Positions 19,636-31,159 of a DNA stretch of 64,000 nucleotides are shown here, piece after piece (the stretch's first letter is position 1; every line of letters starts with the position of its first letter). A program made the translations under genes and the position numbers. A model generated the notes under the pieces. It was given only the letters and a program-made list of their open reading frames with translations. It had not been told where the DNA came from and ran no database searches. Origin of the DNA: an uncultured Bacteroidia bacterium (GTDB lineage: Bacteria; Bacteroidota; Bacteroidia; Bacteroidales; F082); assembly GCA_902800965.1 (NCBI GenBank), contig CADCGK010000014.1, forward strand, positions 1 to 64,000. The letters run 5' to 3'.

Positions 19636-21954
19636 TCAATTTACAACAATCTTCCTGCGGAGTTCAACCCCGTCTTCATCGACACAGCGCAAATCATAAC
19701 TGCCCTTCTCCACATCGATTGGCATCTGATGATTCAGACGCGTCTTTCCGATAAAGACGTCATTCAAAGTCCAATAGATGGTTTTCTTGGGATTCCGATG
19801 TGCGATTTCAAAAATCACCTGCTGCCGGTCACCTTTGATGCCGATAGGAATGCTAACGCGGGCATCCGACTTGGGATAGACGAAGGCCATCATCTCGTCT
19901 GGATGAGCGGTAGCGCAGCTGGGATACAATGCAGGAAGAGGGCGATACTTGGCGGAATGTTTCTTGTAGAACCACTCAAGGACTGGAGGAAGCACAAAAA
20001 ATGTTTCATAGCAACGCTGATCCACTGGATAACAATCAGGCAACACCTGATACTGCCTGGTGGGATCGAGAAACACCTTCTGATGGTAGGGACAGACACC
20101 TGTTTTGATTTCCACATTCGGCATCATGACCTTACGAACATCGCTGCAGATCTCCGAATTGGGATAACCCGATTCGGCACAAACCTCCACTTCAATCGCG
20201 GATGCTGTAGCTGCAGGATATGTGTAGCTGTCTTTCAGCAGTCCTGCCACGTCAAACATCAGTGGCGCTGCAGCGCCTACTCCCGTCAAGCCCGGCCTCC
20301 CCTCACCGTCAGCATTGCCAACCCACACACCGATGACATAACGGTCCGTCAACCCAATGGCCCAGGCATCCCTGAATCCGAAACTGGTACCTGTCTTCCA
20401 CGCCACCTGCTTGGAAGAAGAAAAACCGCTCCAACCAATCTGACTGGTCGGGCGTGTCAACCCCTTCATCACATCGAAAGTGATGGCAATGGCATCAGCT
20501 GAGAATGGGGAAATTCCTTCAGGGACTGGTTCCTTGAACTTCTCATTCACTGCGGCAGCAAGTTTCCTTCCCATCTTGCCGTACGCATTCACCAAATCAT
20601 AAAGTGAAGCCTCCGCACCACCGACAATCAGCGAAAGACCATAATGGTCGCTGTCGAACACAATGCCAGAGATGTCAAGACGCTTCAACAAAGAATGGAA
20701 GCGCTGATGGCCGTATTCCTTAAGGAGATGAACAAAGGGAGCGTTCAATGAATGTTGTAGTGCTTCATTAGCTGGAACCACACCCCAATACTGGCCGGAA
20801 TAATTCTTTGGGGTAAAGCCAGAAAGGCTCATCGGCACATCAGGAAGCAGCATGGTTGGCAGCAACGTGCCTTCATCCAACATGGCGGCAAACAAAAAGG
20901 GTTTCAAGATGCTGCCGGTGGATCGCTGCGCCTTGACCATATCCACCATGGACGCATCCTTGGCATTGGCATTGTTGCCCACGTAGGCCACCACTTCATT
21001 ATTAAGATAATCTATGACATACACGGCGGCATTTTCTATCTGATTCTGGGCATTGGCTTGATGATGCCGGTCCATGACGTCCATGATGCTCTGTTGGAGA
21101 TAATAATCCAGATCGGAATGGATCTGCTCACCTTTGTGTTTTTTTTCTTGACCCACAAGGTAATGATAAGCCAGCATTGGCATATCGAAAGGCTTGTCTG
21201 GCAAGCTTTCCAACATTGCCAACTCACAATCCTCCTTGCTCAACTTGGGAACATTATATCTTTTGGGGCAATAGACTTTCGACTCCGTCAGCCGCAGAAG
21301 CAATGCATCGCGCTTATCCAACAGTCTCCCCCTTGAACGTCCCGGATGGATCAATGCCGGAGAATTAGGAAGTACTGCAAGCAATGCCGCTTCGCTCCAG
21401 GTAAGGCGGTCGGGGGTGGTATGGAAATAACGCCACGCCGCCGCATCGATGCCCACCACATTGCCGCCGAAAGGTGCATGGGCAGCGTACATGTCAAGGA
21501 TACTCTTCTTCGAATAGTGCAGCTCCAGTCGCATGGCCAGTATGACCTCGAGAATCTTTTCGCCGTAGGTACGAGGTTTGTTTTTCCTGGCCAAGCGCAC
21601 CACTTGCATGGATATGGTGCTTCCTCCCCTGACCACCTTCCCCGCCCTGGAATTCTCGATCAAGGCCTGAATGAAAGCGACGGGGTTGAAACCGCCATGA
21701 CGGAAAAACTGCTGGTCTTCATACTCGAGAACGCATGCAATGTATTTCTCCGAATAGTTGTTCGTAGCTGGGAAACGCCATTGTCCATCATCGGCAATCC
21801 TTGCCCCAAGCAGTTCCCCATCCTTGGCAGTCAACACCGTGGAATAAGGATCTTCAAACTTGGGAACGGGGATACACAAAAAGAGGAGGAACAGGACGAG
21901 AGTCACCGCGCCTATGATTTTCAGAACACGATAGCCCTTCTTCCCGTTCCTCAT
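19636..21954 (-). CDS. pbpC: Penicillin-binding protein 1C
   Basis: PBP1C is a bifunctional-type peptidoglycan synthase. The 772-residue protein has one N-terminal TM (about 9-27), then a GT51 glycosyltransferase domain with EDQQFFRHGGFNP and RGGSTISMQVVRLA. The transpeptidase domain has S-I-L-K in RSTGSILKPF as the SxxK motif, SLN as SxN and KTGTS. A C-terminal BiPBP_C domain (about 680-772) defines the 1C subclass. The alpha-2-macroglobulin gene lies 33 bases upstream on the same strand, the classic bacterial pairing. Confidence 0.95.
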   Translation of the reverse strand: MRNGKKGYRVLKIIGAVTLVLFLLFLCIPVPKFEDPYSTVLTAKDGELLGARIADDGQWRFPATNNYSEKYIACVLEYEDQQFFRHGGFNPVAFIQALIENSRAGKVVRGGSTISMQVVRLARKNKPRTYGEKILEVILAMRLELHYSKKSILDMYAAHAPFGGNVVGIDAAAWRYFHTTPDRLTWSEAALLAVLPNSPALIHPGRSRGRLLDKRDALLLRLTESKVYCPKRYNVPKLSKEDCELAMLESLPDKPFDMPMLAYHYLVGQEKKHKGEQIHSDLDYYLQQSIMDVMDRHHQANAQNQIENAAVYVIDYLNNEVVAYVGNNANAKDASMVDMVKAQRSTGSILKPFLFAAMLDEGTLLPTMLLPDVPMSLSGFTPKNYSGQYWGVVPANEALQHSLNAPFVHLLKEYGHQRFHSLLKRLDISGIVFDSDHYGLSLIVGGAEASLYDLVNAYGKMGRKLAAAVNEKFKEPVPEGISPFSADAIAITFDVMKGLTRPTSQIGWSGFSSSKQVAWKTGTSFGFRDAWAIGLTDRYVIGVWVGNADGEGRPGLTGVGAAAPLMFDVAGLLKDSYTYPAATASAIEVEVCAESGYPNSEICSDVRKVMMPNVEIKTGVCPYHQKVFLDPTRQYQVLPDCYPVDQRCYETFFVLPPVLEWFYKKHSAKYRPLPALYPSCATAHPDEMMAFVYPKSDARVSIPIGIKGDRQQVIFEIAHRNPKKTIYWTLNDVFIGKTRLNHQMPIDVEKGSYDLRCVDEDGVELRRKIVVN

Positions 21955-21987
21955 CTAGAGATCGTTTAAAAGTTACTTCTCAGAACT

Positions 21988-24900
21988 TCAACGAACCACT
22001 ACCGGGCGAGCCGGCACCTGGTAGTAGATGTCGTTGTTGTACATGTCCTCGCAACGAACTGCGGGCAACATGAACGAGCCTTCGTAGGTGGCGTTCAGCT
22101 TGAGCTTGAAGGTCTTCTTTGATCTAGCGGAGAGGTCGAAGAAGAAGTAAGCTCTGTCATCACGGATATCCGTATGCTTGGCGGCTTGTGATTCAGAGCC
22201 ACCGTCCATCAGACGTTCATTGATGATTTCCCAGCCGGATGCCAGATAATATGACAGCGCCAGTTCAGTCACGCGGTAATCGCTAGGATTCTCCACGGTA
22301 ATCTCCACGGTGAAGTCCGTGCCCATCGGCAACGAAGCAGGATTGAGGGCGGCGCCTTGCTTGTCGAAGTAATCCACCTTCATCTTGATGAAGTTGCCGC
22401 TTTCCTGAGTTTCATATTCCGCAACAGCTGTCTTGGTATAAACCATGGCTGTCAGCTTCTGGTTGGAGTTGTTGGTAATCTCCACCTTGTTGTCGCCAAT
22501 CTTTGGAATGACGGCATAACCTGTTGAACCCATATTGGTGTTCAGCGTACGAGCGTCACCATTGAACTTGACAGAAGCAGAGATCGGGGAATTCGTAGCG
22601 CCAACCTTTTCCGCGTATTTACCCAAGACGAACAGGGCAAAAGCGGTGGACTGGGTATCGAGCCAACGGCCGCTGTTCAAGATCTGGCAGAGGTCGTTGA
22701 TATGGCCTTGGATCGACTTGTCGTCCTTGCTGCAGAGCATCTCCGAGTAAGTCATGAAGGCCAAGTCGCGAGTAGCAGAACCGAAGGAAGAGATGTAATC
22801 CGACATCTTCTCCCCTTCGTTGATGGCCGGCCAGAACTGGGCCACCATGTTCTTCTTACCCACTTGGGCGTAAGTGGCGGCGGTCAGCATGGATGACAGG
22901 CTGTAGTTCATCTTCAGCTCCTTGAAGCGGTTGAGGGCACCCATCTCAGGAGCACCACCCAACGCCAGCACAAAGAGGCGGTAAGCCTGGATGGTCTCGC
23001 CTTGCTTGAAGTCGGGATTCATATTCCATGCCTTGGCAACGTCAGCCTGATGCTTCATCATGCCATCGAGCAGATAGGCGGGGACGTCGAAGCCTTGGTT
23101 CTTGGCCTCCACAATGAAATGCAGGGCATAGATCTCCGTCCATGGATCGACATAACTGCCACCCACCCAGTTGGTGAGCGAGAAGTCGGATTTCTGGTAT
23201 GACTTCAGACTGGAGATGCCGTTCTGGATGGCGTCACGGGTCTTGTTCTCATCTTCCTCAGTCTGTTGGATGAAGTGGTTGATGTACAACTGCGGGAAGG
23301 CAGCTGAAACCACTTGCTCGAGGCAACCGTATGGATAGGTGGTGAGGTAATTCAGGCGGCTGTAGATGTCCACCGGAACGAGAGAAGCGACGGTGAGATT
23401 ACCTTCCTGAGTGCCTGCCAGACCTTGGATGTCGAAGTTGATTGCCTCTGTGGCATTGGGAGCGATTTCCTTAGTATAGGTCTTGCGTTTCTCGGCATAC
23501 GGCATACGGATCGGGATCTCAGTCGTGGTCTGGGCATCATAGCCGGCACCCGAGACCTTGACATCCATCGTAGCATTGCCTAAGGTATTCGGCACTTTGA
23601 CCTTCATGACCAGCATGGCCTCGCCATTGTTGTCCACCTTCACAGTAGAAGGAATCGAGCCGATTGCATCGAGATTCTTGTTGTTCACAGTAACGGCAAG
23701 GTCTTTGCCCTTCATGGTGGGCGCCAATACTTGGACTTTAAGGTTCATTTCATCGCCAGGAGCTGTGACACGTGGTGCCGAAGCATAGAGCGTAATCGGG
23801 TCGATCACCTTCATCTGCTTTTCAGCGGCACCAAACGACTTGCCTTGTCCCTTTGCCACCACCATGAAACGGAGAGCGCCAGAGCATTGAGGCACCTCGA
23901 ATTCATGCGTGTTGACCGATCCCTTACCAGCTTTCAGTTCGAAAGGTCCTAAGGTCACTGCGTAAGCCTTGAAGCGTTTGTCAAGGGTGACTTCCTGGTT
24001 GATGAAGCCGTCACCACCGATGGCGTAAACCGTGCCAAGCTCACCAGAGAAGGCGTCAATAACGTACTTGTAGTTATCCCAGGTACGTACTTTCAACGAC
24101 TGTTTCGCATTGAAGTAGTTGTAAGGATTCGGAGTGGAGTAATTGGTCAAGCCGAGGATGCCTTCATCCACGATGGCCAAGGTATAGGTCATCGCCTTAG
24201 CGTTCTCTTCCTGAACGGTCACTTGGATCTTCTTCTTGGTATTGGAGCTCTCAGGAACATTCAGCACCGGCTTCAGTTGCAAGTTGCTGTCTTCCACCTT
24301 CACCGGAACGACGCCATACATGCGGAGCGGCATGTCGTTGCCAGCGTCGCGAGGCTGCAAGAGCGACACATAGACATAGACATTCGGGATCATCTCCTCA
24401 GTGGCTTTGATCTCCACTTTGCCTTCAGTGCCAAGGTTGTCCAGCACCATGCTTTGAAGCACTCTGTCGTTGGACTCTACCGTGACCAAAGCTCTTGATT
24501 TCTCATTGGATGGGAAGTTCACGACGATGTTCTCACCCACCTTATAGCTCTCTTGCGTGCTGCTCATTGCCAGCTGCATCGGGGCGTCGGAACTTCCTGT
24601 CGAGTGGATGGCACCATAATTCCAGTCGAAGCGCATGACCTTGGCAAAGGTGTTGCCGCCGATTTTGTCGTTCACGACCAACAGATACAAGCCCCATTTC
24701 TCGTCCGGGACGTTGATTTGCAGTTGGGTCTTGCCGTTGTTGCAAGTCAGGACACCATTCATCTCAGGATGTTTGTAGGTGCCTCTGACGTATTTTTGGA
24801 GTGCGTATGCATCTTCGCTTGACCACCACCAATAGCCATCGAGCTTATAGAGTTGATATTCCAACGCGATGGTTGATCTGGCCAGTTCGCCGTCCTCTTT

Positions 24901-27180
24901 TACCACTGCGATCGGGAAGGTCCAATTCCGATTGGTGAAATAATAGCTACCATACTTGGATTCAGTTTCAGGCATCTCAACGCCCACATACCTTTCGTAG
25001 GGAGACAGCTTTGCAGTTGAAGAAGCCAGGCTGAAATCGCCTCCAGCTTCAAAGACAGTCATCGCAAAAGTGGCATTGATCATCTGGTCGGCACGGAGTG
25101 TCTTCAAAGGATCAAAGCTGATATTGGCATTGCCTTGACCATCAAGCGGTCCGTTGAACAAGGTCAACTCATCGGAATAATAGCTTTCTGAATCGTTACC
25201 GAAGGTGTAGGTTGGGAATCCTTTGAAGGTGGTCTGTCCTTGACGAATCTTGACATCGATGTTAGCCTTGAGGCCTGAAGCGGTTAGGCCGTTGAGCCAT
25301 TTTGCATTCAGCTGGGCGTTCCGCGGATTGGTAAGGCTGATGACGTCTGGCGTCTCGAATTTGATTTCCAATCTATTGGGTTTCACGGTTTCTACTCTCA
25401 GATACTTATTGATGACGGTGTTACCGACTTTGAAACAAGCTCTCCATAAGCCAGTCTCGTCGTTCGGGCTGGTCTTGACATTATAGGTGTAGATACCGCC
25501 GACCGGGCTATTGTTAGATAGGCGGGAATAGAGGCGGTTGGAGGCATCATAAACTTCCATGACCACCGGATAGTCGGCGGGCAGCTTGGAGTCCAGATCG
25601 GAAAGCATGAGGTTGAGTTGGAGCTCATCGCCGGGACGCCACACACCACGGTTGGTATAGGCAAACGCTGCGATACCCTTTTCAATGGTCTCACCACCGA
25701 TGTCAAACTTACTGTATGACAACGACTCACCATTGTTTGTCTTAATGTACGACTGGCCTCCCTGTTTGTCTTTGGCCACTACGAAGGCAGGACGGTTAGC
25801 GCAGGTCAGATGAGCATGACCTTTACCGTCAGTGCGGGCGGTAGTGATCAGCTGTCGTTGGTAGTTATAGGCGCTGACTTCCGTTCCCGAGACTGGCTTA
25901 GCGTCTGAGATGCTGAAGACATACACATCGATGGCATCTTCGGCGCCCATCTTGGCGGTCACAGCGAGATCGGTAACCAGGACATTCTTCTTCTGCTCCA
26001 CATAATTATAATAGGTGGCGCTTAAGGGGTCATTCCAATCACCGTTATAATCCTGAAGTTTGAAGTCGTATGATTCTCCGTCCCAATAGCTAGCTTCCAG
26101 CGCCTCATCCTCGAGCGAAAGTTTCTTGGATTCTTCGGTCGCAAAAGCATAGTCTGCCGGGCCAAAGTCAAGGATGAGCTGGTACATGTCACCTGCCTTC
26201 ACATCGACATAGTCGGATAGCACGATGGGGAAAGTCTTCCACTGTTGTGGATTCGGGTTATCGAGAGCAATGGTTACCTTTTTCTCCAAACGACCTGCTC
26301 TTCTGATGCCATATTCATCGTCGAGATCGTTCTCTTGGAAGAAGGCCAGGATGTTGTCGTCATAGACACGAACCACACGAAGGACCACCGAGTTCAAGCA
26401 GATAGCGTCGAAATATACCGTGGCGTCGCCGACTTCAGGAACAATCACACCCTTTTCAGTCCACCTTACCTTGGGTTTCAGATCAGTGAGATCGAAAGTG
26501 AAGGTCTTGGCTTCCTTAAGTGAATTGCCCTCCACATCCTTAATTCCGCCAGCAACTTTGAGTTTGACATTCGCAAGCTCACCACTTGAAATGTTTGACT
26601 TATCAAGATAAAACACGATCTTGTTACCAACGATTTCAGTACGGAAGCCCATTTGAGGTGTCACATCCACAAAACCGTCAATGTTGGTTTGTTTAATAGG
26701 CTGGGTAAAGAAGACGGTGGCCACGCAGTTTTCCTTGTCAACCTTGATATCGACAGCTTCGAACTTGCTTTTGGCATACACTGTCAGTTCCTTACTGACC
26801 TTTGATTTCGATTTCAACGGTTTGCCATCGAGCACCATCTCTATTTTCGTAGTAGCGTTCCCTCTCTTGATATTGTTCAGCGAGAAGTTGTACCTTCTAT
26901 CGCCAAGATAGTTGGCCGTCACCTCGTATTGTTTCACAAAATCAGGATCGAAGATCTTCAAAGCCTCTTCTTCCTCAACGGGTTGGGTAAAGAAGACTTT
27001 GACGTCAAATTGAACCTGATCAGCGGTGTAATTAGGTTCAACATCAATCAGGCTGAAATTTTGCACTGGTCCTTGGGAGCCTTGTTTTCCGCCTTTGGTA
27101 CACGAGGCCATCATGCACAAAAGAACCACTCCCATGAAAAGCACAAAAATGCGGGGCAGTTTCAATGTTTTCATTTTCAA
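21988..27180 (-). CDS. Bacterial alpha-2-macroglobulin lipoprotein
   Basis: Bacterial alpha-2-macroglobulins are periplasmic lipoproteins thought to trap foreign proteases and protect the envelope while PBP1C repairs peptidoglycan. This protein has 1730 residues, a lipobox (MMASC, Cys about 27), several MG domains, an N-terminal MG1-like region and a bait region before residue 1000. The thioester motif GCLEQ near residue 1285 predicts covalent capture of proteases. The alpha-alpha barrel TED domain and a C-terminal receptor-binding-like domain follow. The promoter is at 27235-27242; pbpC is co-transcribed. Confidence 0.95.
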   Translation of the reverse strand: MKMKTLKLPRIFVLFMGVVLLCMMASCTKGGKQGSQGPVQNFSLIDVEPNYTADQVQFDVKVFFTQPVEEEEALKIFDPDFVKQYEVTANYLGDRRYNFSLNNIKRGNATTKIEMVLDGKPLKSKSKVSKELTVYAKSKFEAVDIKVDKENCVATVFFTQPIKQTNIDGFVDVTPQMGFRTEIVGNKIVFYLDKSNISSGELANVKLKVAGGIKDVEGNSLKEAKTFTFDLTDLKPKVRWTEKGVIVPEVGDATVYFDAICLNSVVLRVVRVYDDNILAFFQENDLDDEYGIRRAGRLEKKVTIALDNPNPQQWKTFPIVLSDYVDVKAGDMYQLILDFGPADYAFATEESKKLSLEDEALEASYWDGESYDFKLQDYNGDWNDPLSATYYNYVEQKKNVLVTDLAVTAKMGAEDAIDVYVFSISDAKPVSGTEVSAYNYQRQLITTARTDGKGHAHLTCANRPAFVVAKDKQGGQSYIKTNNGESLSYSKFDIGGETIEKGIAAFAYTNRGVWRPGDELQLNLMLSDLDSKLPADYPVVMEVYDASNRLYSRLSNNSPVGGIYTYNVKTSPNDETGLWRACFKVGNTVINKYLRVETVKPNRLEIKFETPDVISLTNPRNAQLNAKWLNGLTASGLKANIDVKIRQGQTTFKGFPTYTFGNDSESYYSDELTLFNGPLDGQGNANISFDPLKTLRADQMINATFAMTVFEAGGDFSLASSTAKLSPYERYVGVEMPETESKYGSYYFTNRNWTFPIAVVKEDGELARSTIALEYQLYKLDGYWWWSSEDAYALQKYVRGTYKHPEMNGVLTCNNGKTQLQINVPDEKWGLYLLVVNDKIGGNTFAKVMRFDWNYGAIHSTGSSDAPMQLAMSSTQESYKVGENIVVNFPSNEKSRALVTVESNDRVLQSMVLDNLGTEGKVEIKATEEMIPNVYVYVSLLQPRDAGNDMPLRMYGVVPVKVEDSNLQLKPVLNVPESSNTKKKIQVTVQEENAKAMTYTLAIVDEGILGLTNYSTPNPYNYFNAKQSLKVRTWDNYKYVIDAFSGELGTVYAIGGDGFINQEVTLDKRFKAYAVTLGPFELKAGKGSVNTHEFEVPQCSGALRFMVVAKGQGKSFGAAEKQMKVIDPITLYASAPRVTAPGDEMNLKVQVLAPTMKGKDLAVTVNNKNLDAIGSIPSTVKVDNNGEAMLVMKVKVPNTLGNATMDVKVSGAGYDAQTTTEIPIRMPYAEKRKTYTKEIAPNATEAINFDIQGLAGTQEGNLTVASLVPVDIYSRLNYLTTYPYGCLEQVVSAAFPQLYINHFIQQTEEDENKTRDAIQNGISSLKSYQKSDFSLTNWVGGSYVDPWTEIYALHFIVEAKNQGFDVPAYLLDGMMKHQADVAKAWNMNPDFKQGETIQAYRLFVLALGGAPEMGALNRFKELKMNYSLSSMLTAATYAQVGKKNMVAQFWPAINEGEKMSDYISSFGSATRDLAFMTYSEMLCSKDDKSIQGHINDLCQILNSGRWLDTQSTAFALFVLGKYAEKVGATNSPISASVKFNGDARTLNTNMGSTGYAVIPKIGDNKVEITNNSNQKLTAMVYTKTAVAEYETQESGNFIKMKVDYFDKQGAALNPASLPMGTDFTVEITVENPSDYRVTELALSYYLASGWEIINERLMDGGSESQAAKHTDIRDDRAYFFFDLSARSKKTFKLKLNATYEGSFMLPAVRCEDMYNNDIYYQVPARPVVVR

Positions 27181-27234
27181 TAAGATTTTTCGGTTATTAT
27201 TTTTGGAAATTTTTAAGTCTAATACTCATTATTG

Positions 27235-27242
27235 CAAAAATA
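27235..27242 (-). promoter_or_regulatory. Predicted -7 promoter element for the A2M-pbpC operon
   Basis: TATTTTTG on the minus strand, 55 bases upstream of the A2M start, fits TAnnTTTG. Confidence 0.55.
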
Positions 27243-27286
27243 GTGAAAAACTATGCGTTTGGGGAAACTTTTTTTTGAGTTTTTAT

Positions 27287-27323
27287 GAAAAAAATAATTC
27301 CCGCCTTCATCAGGCGGGAATTA
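27287..27323 (-). terminator. Rho-independent terminator of gyrB
   Basis: A perfect 12-bp stem (27295-27306 with 27312-27323, loop TCATC) is GC-rich at its centre. On the minus strand it is followed by seven U (A tract 27288-27294). It lies 28 bases after the gyrB stop. Confidence 0.9.
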
Positions 27324-27351
27324 ACGCAAAATACTATGAAAAAAAAAACAA

Positions 27352-29337
<1,986 letters not shown>

Positions 29338-29370
29338 TCAATAAAAATTGTTGTGCTTTTTTTGAAGGAG

Positions 29371-29378
29371 CAAAGATA
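29371..29378 (-). promoter_or_regulatory. Predicted -7 promoter element for gyrB
   Basis: TATCTTTG on the minus strand, 43 bases upstream of the gyrB start, fits TAnnTTTG; a TTG lies about 22 bases further upstream. Confidence 0.55.
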
Positions 29379-29474
29379 AGCAATTTTGGCGAATGTACGC
29401 CAAAAAAGTTGAAAAAATTGTTTTCAATTGAAAATGCCTTAAAAGGCAGAAAAATGGGCAAAAATCAAAATCAA

Positions 29475-31136
29475 TCAAAATGACATTTTCATTCCCGCAA
29501 AGAACTCGATACCCGTAACCGGGTAGTCATAAAAGAGCTGATACTTCTGGTTGAGCAGGTTGTCAAGCCGGGCAAACACAGATAGCTGTTCATTGATATG
29601 GTAGTCGGCACCAAGACCTAGGTCGAAGACATCTTTCAGTTTAAATGCACTGCCATTGTATGGCTTGGCATAGCGTCCACCTTGATAAAGGAAGGTAGTG
29701 CAAAAGGCCAAGTTTTCATTAGCATCGTAGGTCAGTTTCAATTTGCCTTCTGTTGTGGGGCGATACCAAGCGCATTCCGCTACTGTCGGGGAGCAGTTGT
29801 TATAGACAAATCCCAAATCGGCAGTGAGGCTGTTGCGCAGTTTCACACGCGTGTCAACCAACACACTAACCGTTTGTGTTTCGTCATAAGCCATCATAAA
29901 CGTGTTGTCGTCATAAGGAATATACAAAGGATCATTCTCGACACGACGGTAGCGAACACCCAGATGCAGATCGACTACTTCCATGATGTTGGTACGCACA
30001 CCCCCGTCAAAACCAAGCTTGACATTTTGGAACAGCAGTGGCGTCCAATGTCCCATAAAGGGATTCTCTTCAATGATCTGGCTAAACGTCAGCATCTTGA
30101 AACCACCATTTAACCCAGCATAGAACTCCAATTTCTTGTTCAAGACGAAAAGGCTACCGCTCAAATCAGGGCGGATGCACAAATGCTTATCCTCTCCATT
30201 GATTCCGAAATCGAAACGGAAACCAAGATGCAAGCGATAGAACTCGTCTTTCATCTCAAAGAACGGATTGGTTTTTAACAAGATACGATGATTCAAGGAG
30301 GAACCTTCATTCATCACTAAACCCCCATATTGGAAACTCAAATCCATGCCAATCCTCTGAGGATGGTTCTTGTTGCCCCACCAATTTTGGTTATAGGCAA
30401 GGCCATACCCTAATCCAGCATAATGCTCACTTGCATAAGTATTATTAAACGTATAGCTATAATCCAAATCAAGTTTATGGTTCAGTTCCCCCACTCGTGT
30501 GGAGGTAGGAATCACTCCAAAATGAGCGCCAATGGTATTGTAGGTCTGGCGGGGACATAATTGTTCGATTTCCTGCTCTGACAATGGATGTTCCGTCAGG
30601 TTAACGCCATAGTAATGATACATGTCGTTCTTGTAATACACATTGCCTCCAAGCTGGACGTCTTTATACTTACTGCTGGTAAGTCCGATGTCGAAAGCAT
30701 TGTTCATGAACCCGGAAGGAGCATAATCCTTAATGCCAAGCCAAGAGGAAAAGTGCTTGATACCCACGCCCAGACCCAAGTTCTTGGTCAGGTTGGAATT
30801 GTGTTTATATAGGAAAACAGGGGATATCCGAGTGCCCAAGCCCGCCATCAAGAAGTTCTTCGCAGCGTCATCGCCCTGGCCCTTCCTGTTATTGTAATTC
30901 AAAGGGCTCAACTTATCAAGATGGAGACGAAAACGGTGATCGACGTCCAAGACATTCACCTCTGTATTTGGCATCTCAATACTCTGTTTAGGAGTCTCGG
31001 GATTCATGAGGATCTTATTTACCTTATTGACTTTGGGCCGATAGGTTCCCTCGATGGTAACTTCCTCGTTATGCTGGGCAAAAGCGCCCAAACTCAGGGT
31101 TATGCTTAAAGCCAGAAGAATATGTTTAACATGCAT
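29475..31136 (-). CDS. Outer-membrane beta-barrel protein (TonB-receptor-like)
   Basis: The 553-residue protein starts with a signal peptide ending AFAQ (about residue 21). A short N-terminal TYRPKVNKVNKILM segment follows. The rest is alternating amphipathic strands with many Tyr/Trp/Asn residues, as in TonB-dependent receptor barrels, but no plug domain is visible. The last residues (FFAGMKMSF) end in the aromatic residue expected for BAM recognition. It lies 23 bases downstream of the large TPR gene, so the two probably form an envelope complex. The substrate is unknown. Confidence 0.8.
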   Translation of the reverse strand: MHVKHILLALSITLSLGAFAQHNEEVTIEGTYRPKVNKVNKILMNPETPKQSIEMPNTEVNVLDVDHRFRLHLDKLSPLNYNNRKGQGDDAAKNFLMAGLGTRISPVFLYKHNSNLTKNLGLGVGIKHFSSWLGIKDYAPSGFMNNAFDIGLTSSKYKDVQLGGNVYYKNDMYHYYGVNLTEHPLSEQEIEQLCPRQTYNTIGAHFGVIPTSTRVGELNHKLDLDYSYTFNNTYASEHYAGLGYGLAYNQNWWGNKNHPQRIGMDLSFQYGGLVMNEGSSLNHRILLKTNPFFEMKDEFYRLHLGFRFDFGINGEDKHLCIRPDLSGSLFVLNKKLEFYAGLNGGFKMLTFSQIIEENPFMGHWTPLLFQNVKLGFDGGVRTNIMEVVDLHLGVRYRRVENDPLYIPYDDNTFMMAYDETQTVSVLVDTRVKLRNSLTADLGFVYNNCSPTVAECAWYRPTTEGKLKLTYDANENLAFCTTFLYQGGRYAKPYNGSAFKLKDVFDLGLGADYHINEQLSVFARLDNLLNQKYQLFYDYPVTGIEFFAGMKMSF

Positions 31137-31159
31137 GGTATGCTGGTTTTATCTAAAAA

